From NCBI RefSeq assembly GCF_030209445.1, contig NZ_JARVSD010000007.1, forward strand, positions 186,001 through 250,000: a stretch of DNA of 64,000 bases, given 5' to 3'. Position numbers and translations under genes: made by a program. Numbering within the stretch: the stretch's first letter is position 1; each line of letters starts with the position of its first letter. The stretch is from Promicromonospora sp. MEB111 (GTDB lineage: Bacteria; Actinomycetota; Actinomycetes; Actinomycetales; Cellulomonadaceae). The notes under the pieces are model-generated. The model worked only from the letters and a program-made list of their open reading frames with translations, searched no databases and had not been told where the DNA came from. Shown piece after piece: positions 59,383 through 64,000 of this stretch.

Positions 59383-60297
59383 TCAGGCCAGGTCCAGCTC
59401 CGTGCGCGGGCCGAGGAACGTCGGTACGTCCGGGCCGCCGTCGGGCGCCGGCTCGAAGACCAGCTCCGTGAGCCACATCTGCCGGCCCGGCTCGGGTGCG
59501 TCGACCGCGCCGGGCGGCCAGGCGTGGTGGACGTACCAGGTGCGCCCGTCGCGCTCGACGACCATGCCGTGGCCCGGGCCTGCCGCCACCTCGTTCGAGA
59601 CCATGATCGGGCCGTCCTGCGGCTTCACGTACGGTCCGGTGGCCCGGTCCGAGACGGCGTAGCCCACGCCGTACCGGTCCGAGTCGAACGCGTTGCCCGA
59701 GTAGAACAGGTAGTACCGGCCGCCGTGCGGCCAGACGTACGGGCCCTCCACGAGCGTGCCCTCCCACTCCTGGTCCTGCTTCAGGATCCTGCGGGGCTCG
59801 CCCTCCAGGCGCAGCCCGTCGTCGGACAGCCGCTGCACGTAGATCCACGTGTCGACGCCCACGTGGTTGCCGTCGTTCTTCCACAGCAGCCAGCGTGAGC
59901 CGTCGGCATCGGTGAACGGCGAGGCGTCGATCGAGCCGCCCTCGGTGTCCTGGCAGAGCAGCGGCCGGTCGGCGTCGTCCCGGAACGGGCCGTACGGCTC
60001 GTCGGCCACGGCCACCCCGACGGCCTGCACGTCGGTGAGCCGGTCGTGCGCCGTGTAGTACGCGACGTACCGCTCGCCCACGACCGCGACCTCGGGCGCC
60101 CAGTCCCGTCCCGGCGCGATCCACGACGCCTGCTCAGGCATGCCGTCCCCCACCAGCTCCCAGTGCACCAGGTCCGTGGACCGCAGCACCGGCAGCGTCT
60201 CGACCCGGTTCCTCGTCGCGTACGCCCAGTAGGTCCCGTCGACCTCCAGGACCGCGGGATCGGGAAAGTTGGAGCCGTACACAGGGTTCGTCGCCAT
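59383..60297 (-). CDS. Glycoside hydrolase family 43-type protein
   Basis: A 304-residue five-bladed beta-propeller glycosidase. NPVYGSNFPDPAVLEVDGTYW at the start holds the catalytic-base aspartate in DPAV (about Asp12), SIDASPF at about 117-123 has the pKa-modulating Asp, and EGPYVW at about 180-185 has the catalytic acid Glu. It hydrolyses beta-xylosides, alpha-L-arabinosides or arabinan; which one cannot be decided. No signal peptide, so it is cytoplasmic. AGGACAG precedes ATG 60297. It stands alone; no sugar transporter is adjacent. Confidence 0.9.
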   Translation of the reverse strand: MATNPVYGSNFPDPAVLEVDGTYWAYATRNRVETLPVLRSTDLVHWELVGDGMPEQASWIAPGRDWAPEVAVVGERYVAYYTAHDRLTDVQAVGVAVADEPYGPFRDDADRPLLCQDTEGGSIDASPFTDADGSRWLLWKNDGNHVGVDTWIYVQRLSDDGLRLEGEPRRILKQDQEWEGTLVEGPYVWPHGGRYYLFYSGNAFDSDRYGVGYAVSDRATGPYVKPQDGPIMVSNEVAAGPGHGMVVERDGRTWYVHHAWPPGAVDAPEPGRQMWLTELVFEPAPDGGPDVPTFLGPRTELDLA

Positions 60298-60566
60298 CGT
60301 CTGTCCTGCCCTCTCGCTCGACACGCGGGTCATACGCGGACCCGTCGACAGCGCACCAGGCTAGGAAAGATGTCCGGGCCGCGCCGGGGTGTCCACGGCG
60401 TCCCGCTCGCGCCGCCGTGTCGCGCCGCCGTGTCGCGCCGCGCCGGAGTGGATATTGTTGCTCAGGGCAACTCGGCGAGATGATCGAACCTCTGCAACGA
60501 TCGATCTCGGCCGCAGGGTGTGGAGGCGGCCGATGGTTGGCTGGATCTGCCCGAGGGGAAGTTCGT

Positions 60567-61265
60567 ATGACCAAGCACGGGATCGTCAGGACGATGTTCG
60601 GCGCCGCGGGGGTCGCCGCACTGCTCGTCACCACGGGATGTTCGGCGAGCTCCGCCGACGACGAGGCGGCGTCGGGCCCGGCGTCCGCGTCCGCCTCGTC
60701 GACGAGCTCGACGCCGTCCGCGTCGGCGGGATCGCCCTCGGGTGAGGCGCCGGACGAGACGTCGGAGCCCGGCGCGACGGAGAGCGCGACGGACGGAACG
60801 GGATCGACGGACGACGCCGGCGCCACCGAGGGCCGCTGCCAGACGCCGGAGCTCGCGGGCAGCCTCGTCCCCGTGGAGGGCGGCGCCGGAGCCGGGCACT
60901 ACGAGATCGAGGTCGTGCTGAAGAACGAGGCGCCGGACGAGTGCTGGCTGCAGGGCTGGCCGGGCGTGTCCTTCGTGGGTGACGGCGACGGCACCCAGAT
61001 CGGCGAGGCCGCGACGTTCGACCGGTCGAGCCCGCACGAGACGGTGACGCTCGCGCCCGGGGACGCGGCGCACGCCGTCGTCCGGGTCTCGAACGCCGAG
61101 AACTACGGGGACGAGTGCGGGCAGACGCCCGCCGACGGGCTGCGGATCTACCCGCCGGGCGAGAAGCGCTCCCTGTTCGTCCGGAACGACCAGCTCACCC
61201 TCACGGCATGCGCCGACTCGGACGAGTCGCTGCTCCAGGTCCAGGCCCTCCAGCCGGCGAGCTAG
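60567..61265 (+). CDS. DUF4232-type secreted lipoprotein
   Basis: A 232-residue protein. A short signal peptide ends in the lipobox VTTGCSAS at about 20-27. Residues 28-90 are a Ser/Ala/Thr/Gly-rich low-complexity stalk. The C-terminal domain has CQTPELAGSLVPVEGGAG, CWLQGWPGVSF and ECGQTPADGLRIYPPG, the cysteine-containing beta-sandwich of DUF4232, common in actinobacterial lipoproteins. Role is unknown. GAGGGGAAG precedes ATG 60567. Probably monocistronic. Confidence 0.88.
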   Translation: MTKHGIVRTMFGAAGVAALLVTTGCSASSADDEAASGPASASASSTSSTPSASAGSPSGEAPDETSEPGATESATDGTGSTDDAGATEGRCQTPELAGSLVPVEGGAGAGHYEIEVVLKNEAPDECWLQGWPGVSFVGDGDGTQIGEAATFDRSSPHETVTLAPGDAAHAVVRVSNAENYGDECGQTPADGLRIYPPGEKRSLFVRNDQLTLTACADSDESLLQVQALQPAS

Positions 61266-61295
61266 GACCGGCCAGCAGGGGCAGGTCCGCGAGGG

Positions 61296-62552
61296 CTACC
61301 GGCCCGCGCGCCCACCGCCCGCCAGGGGGAGGTTCTTGCGGGAGCTGACCGCGACGATCAGCAGGCACAGCGCCGCGGCGGCCGCCCCGAAGCCGAACAT
61401 CTGGCCGTACGACCAGGTCGTGTGCAGCCACGCGAGCACCATCGGGGCGAAGAACCCGAGGTAGGTCAGCGAGTAGAAGACGGCGGTCAGGCCGGCGAGC
61501 TGACCCGGCCCGGCGATGCGCGCGACCTCGCTGAGCCCCGCGACGAGGCCCAGCCCGTAGCCGGTGCCCAGCACCACGGCCGCGAGCACGCCGAGCGGCA
61601 GCGACGGCGAGATCGCCGCCCACGCCGCGAGCGCCATCCCGACGGCGACGATGCTCAGCGCGACGACCGACGCGCGGGCCGACGCCGGGGTGTCGATCCG
61701 CCGGGCCACGGCCTGCATGCCGATGCCGCAGCCGAGCGAGAGCACCGTCATCCCGCCGGCGAACGCGATGGGGATCTCGCCCGCGTGGTCGGAGAGCAGG
61801 GCGGGCAGCACCGCGTACGCGCTGCCGCCGCAGCCGAAGACCCAGGGCGCGAGCGGCACGACGACCCGCAGGAAGCGCCGGTGCCCGACGGCGGTGATGC
61901 GCAGGTCGTCCCGCAGCGGCGCGCGGTCGTCGCGGTGCAACCCGGGGTTCGTCTCGGGCACGCGCAGCAGCCACCCGCCCGCGGCCAGGGCGCCGACGGC
62001 GTGCACGACGTAGGCCAGGTGCGTGGGCCAGGGCCCGAACTGGGCGAGCATGGCGGCCACGCCCGCGCCGAGCAGGAAGCCGACGGTGAGCGACAGGGAG
62101 CCTCGGCGTGGGCCGGCGGCGCGGTCGCCCGTGCGGGCGCTGAGCTCGGTGATCCAGGTGCTGCCCACTGCCATCACCAGCCCGAGCGCGACGCCGCACA
62201 GCACGCGGCCGGCGGCGAGCAGGAGCGGGCTGGTCGGGTCGAGGGCGAGCACGAGGGAGCCCAGGGCTCCCACGGGCGCGGCGGGCAGCAGGAGCGGACG
62301 ACGGCCGTGCCGGTCGGACAGCGGCCCGCCGAGCAGCAGCGCCGGGACGATGCCGAACACGTAGGCGGCCAGCAGCGCGTCGACCGTCACGTCGCCGAGG
62401 TGCCCCTGCTCGCGGTACATCACCAGCAGCGGGGTGAACTCGTTGCCGCCCCAGGCGATGGCCAGCAGCACGGCGGCGACGGGCCACCAGGTACGCGGTC
62501 CCACGGGGAGGTGTTCGGACGCAGGCGTGTCCCCGGGGAGCGAGTGTGGCAT
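61296..62552 (-). CDS. Major facilitator superfamily transporter
   Basis: A 418-residue carrier with 12 predicted membrane helices. Motif A between helices 2 and 3 reads GGPLSDRHGRRPLLL, and the arginine-bearing loop RVLCGVALGLVMAVGSTWITEL follows. It likely exports a drug or metabolite by proton antiport. GGAGG precedes ATG 62552 by 8 nt. A strong inverted repeat lies 87-141 bp upstream of the start. Confidence 0.9.
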   Translation of the reverse strand: MPHSLPGDTPASEHLPVGPRTWWPVAAVLLAIAWGGNEFTPLLVMYREQGHLGDVTVDALLAAYVFGIVPALLLGGPLSDRHGRRPLLLPAAPVGALGSLVLALDPTSPLLLAAGRVLCGVALGLVMAVGSTWITELSARTGDRAAGPRRGSLSLTVGFLLGAGVAAMLAQFGPWPTHLAYVVHAVGALAAGGWLLRVPETNPGLHRDDRAPLRDDLRITAVGHRRFLRVVVPLAPWVFGCGGSAYAVLPALLSDHAGEIPIAFAGGMTVLSLGCGIGMQAVARRIDTPASARASVVALSIVAVGMALAAWAAISPSLPLGVLAAVVLGTGYGLGLVAGLSEVARIAGPGQLAGLTAVFYSLTYLGFFAPMVLAWLHTTWSYGQMFGFGAAAAALCLLIVAVSSRKNLPLAGGGRAGR

Positions 62553-62638
62553 GACCACATCCTCCGTAATGGATGCCCGGGTGAACAACCTGAGGAGCTG
62601 TGAGGGTGCGCACAGGTGCCTCTGGGGGGCGACGACGC

Positions 62639-62693
62639 AGCGGGGAGGGTTACGGAGAGGTAGCACTGCTAGCTCTCCGTAACCCTCCCCGCT
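62639..62693. repeat. 21-bp perfect inverted repeat between lgt and the MFS gene
   Basis: Two perfectly complementary 21-nt arms at 62639-62659 and 62673-62693 (core GGAGGGTTACGGAGAG) flank a 13-nt loop that contains a nested TAGC/GCTA pair. No T tract follows on either strand. It sits 29 bp after the lgt stop and 87 bp before the MFS start, so it may be the lgt terminator, or a regulatory element for the MFS gene. Confidence 0.8.
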
Positions 62694-62721
62694 GAGTGGG
62701 CTTCACCCCGCCTCGGACGGG

Positions 62722-63714
62722 CTACTTGCTCCCGGCCGGGTCCACCGGGCTCGCGTTCGCGTCCGCGTCGGCCTCAGCGGCCTTGTCGACGTCGCCCGCC
62801 TCGGCGTCCTCGTCCGCGGGCTCGCGGCCCGGCGCGTAGACCGACAGCTCGGGCTCCGGGTGGCGGCGGCCCTGCACCACGATGATGACGATGCCCAGCA
62901 GCACCGCGACACCCGACGTCCAGATGTTCGCCGGGACCCCCAGGGGCGCGTCGCTCGTGGGGTCGATCCGGATGGACTCGAGCCAGCTCCGGCCCAGGCC
63001 GTACCAGATGAGGTAGAGACCGAACATGCGGCCCCAGCGCAGGCCGGCCCCGGGGGTGCCGCCGTCGGCCGCGAGGGCCTCGTTCCGGCGCACCACGCGC
63101 CGCTCGACGTACAGGAGCACCGCCACCCCGATGAGGTTCCAGATCATCTCGTACAGGAACAACGGGTGGAACAGCGTCCCCGCGGGCGTGCCGTCGGGGA
63201 ACATCGGCGCGTCGGAACGGATCTCCAGGCCCCAGGGCAGCGTGGTCGGCAGGCCGAACAGCTCCTGGTTCACGTAGTTGCCGAGGCGGCCGATCGCCTG
63301 GGCCACCAGCAGGCCGGGCGCGAGGGCGTCGGCGAACGACCAGAAGCGCAGGCCGGAGATGCGGCACGCGATCAGGACGCCGACCGCGCCGCCGAGCAGC
63401 GAGCCGAACAGCGCGTTGCCGCCCTCCCAGATGCGCACCCAGGCCCAGGCGTCGACCTCGGGACCGGTGAAGTCGTCCAGGTGGGTGAGCACGTGGTAGA
63501 TCCGCGCGCCGACGATGCCGATCGGCACCGCCCACATCGCGACGTCGACGGCGAGCCCGGGGGCGGCTCCGCGCGCGCGGAGCCGCCGGTCCGTGATCCA
63601 CGCGGCGGCGACGATGCCCGCCAGGAGACACAGGGCGTAGGTGTGGATGGTGAGGGGGCCCAGGCTGAACTGGGACCACACCGGGTCAGGGCTGGGGATA
63701 CTGGCCGGAAGCAC
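62722..63714 (-). CDS. lgt: Prolipoprotein diacylglyceryl transferase
   Basis: A 330-residue membrane enzyme that transfers diacylglycerol from phosphatidylglycerol to the lipobox cysteine of prelipoproteins. About seven membrane helices are present. The Lgt signature GRLGNYVNQELFG is at about 143-155, with HPLFLYEMIWN later. The C-terminal tail of about 50 residues is acidic and Ala-rich, a usual actinobacterial extension. GTG 63714 is the best start. It serves the several lipoproteins encoded in this window. Confidence 0.95.
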   Translation of the reverse strand: MLPASIPSPDPVWSQFSLGPLTIHTYALCLLAGIVAAAWITDRRLRARGAAPGLAVDVAMWAVPIGIVGARIYHVLTHLDDFTGPEVDAWAWVRIWEGGNALFGSLLGGAVGVLIACRISGLRFWSFADALAPGLLVAQAIGRLGNYVNQELFGLPTTLPWGLEIRSDAPMFPDGTPAGTLFHPLFLYEMIWNLIGVAVLLYVERRVVRRNEALAADGGTPGAGLRWGRMFGLYLIWYGLGRSWLESIRIDPTSDAPLGVPANIWTSGVAVLLGIVIIVVQGRRHPEPELSVYAPGREPADEDAEAGDVDKAAEADADANASPVDPAGSK

Positions 63715-63807
63715 GACCTGAAGGTACCGCGATCCGGCCCCGACGTGGGCATCGACCGGCGTGCCGCGCCTCGCGCCGCACCCCGAGCCGTACGCCGGGC
63801 CGGCGGC

Positions 63808-64000
63808 TCAGCGCTTGCGCTTCTCGCGCACCCGCACCGAGATCTCGATGGGCGTGCCCTCGAAACCGAACGTCTCGCGCAGGCGGCGCTCGATGAACCG
63901 GCGGTAGCCGGCCTCGATGAACCCCGTGGCGAAGATGACGAACCGCGGCGGACGCGTCGAGGCCTGCGTCGCGAACAGGATGCGCGACTGCTTGCCACCA
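63808..64000 (-). CDS. der: GTPase Der, C-terminal end, 5' part beyond window
   Basis: The frame reads from the edge [20 protein letters not shown], then [20 protein letters not shown], then [17 protein letters not shown] and a stop at 63808-63810. This is the KH-like C-terminal domain of Der/EngA, a two-GTPase-domain ribosome assembly factor acting on the 50S subunit. Only the last 63 residues are in the window; the GTPase domains lie to the right. It ends 93 bp upstream of lgt on the same strand. Confidence 0.92.
   Translation of the reverse strand, partial: GGKQSRILFATQASTRPPRFVIFATGFIEAGYRRFIERRLRETFGFEGTPIEISVRVREKRKR

Noticed and set aside
1-64000. CRISPR array, tRNA, rRNA or IS element
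   Set aside because: No regularly spaced repeats, cloverleaf-like sequences, rRNA stretches or transposase motifs were recognised while reading.

Overview
The window is high-GC DNA (about 70-75% G+C by eye) with GTG/TTG starts, tight gene packing, a DUF222/13E12 protein, an ANTAR regulator, an F420-type luciferase-like oxidoreductase and a DtxR-type iron box. These point to an Actinomycetota chromosome, plausibly Micrococcales; that rank is inference. No rRNA, tRNA, CRISPR array, transposase or integrase was seen.

Layout. 1-8 kb: a partial DUF222 protein, a small nucleoside-deoxyribosyltransferase-like protein, a Ca2+-type P-ATPase, a Baeyer-Villiger monooxygenase divergent from a TetR regulator with a perfect palindrome between them, and a DUF4383 membrane protein. 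8-14 kb: a polyol operon on the minus strand (binding protein, two permeases, mannitol-type dehydrogenase; no ATPase) with a DeoR regulator. 14-27 kb: a GntR/MocR-like regulator that has lost its PLP lysine, divergent from an eight-gene plus-strand operon: amidase, PotD-type binding protein, ATPase, two permeases, HyuA, HyuB and an FAD/NAD(P) protein. TerC follows convergently and shares a CTAG stop overlap with it.

28.9-32.1 kb is a block of clearly lower G+C (about 47-58% on sampled lines) with an AlbA_2/Schlafen-type ATP-binding protein and a HEPN-motif protein: a horizontally acquired, possibly defensive, island. 32-42 kb: a DUF418-like membrane protein, a TetR regulator with an SGNH hydrolase, an orphan histidine kinase divergent from an ABC-2 exporter, and a second ABC-2 exporter (DrrAB-like) behind a DUF4097 protein and a ribbon-helix-helix regulator. 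Half-sites spaced 11 bp apart lie in both regulator-linked upstream regions.

42-47 kb looks like a phenolic-lipid pathway: type III PKS, ICMT-type methyltransferase and flavoprotein (the order of srsABC), with a fatty-acid desaturase and a divergent UbiA prenyltransferase. 47-54 kb: ANTAR regulator, LLM oxidoreductase, methyltransferase and an iron-siderophore uptake operon under a DtxR-like box. 53.8-59.3 kb: jetABC of a Wadjet/MksBEF-type condensin, without the nuclease gene jetD. 59-64 kb: GH43 glycosidase, DUF4232-type lipoprotein, MFS exporter, lgt, and the 3' end of der.

Recurrent features are probable leaderless genes (-10 elements 6-9 nt before the start codon) and hairpins built over the stop codons of convergent genes. 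All family calls come from reading motifs; no database search was run.
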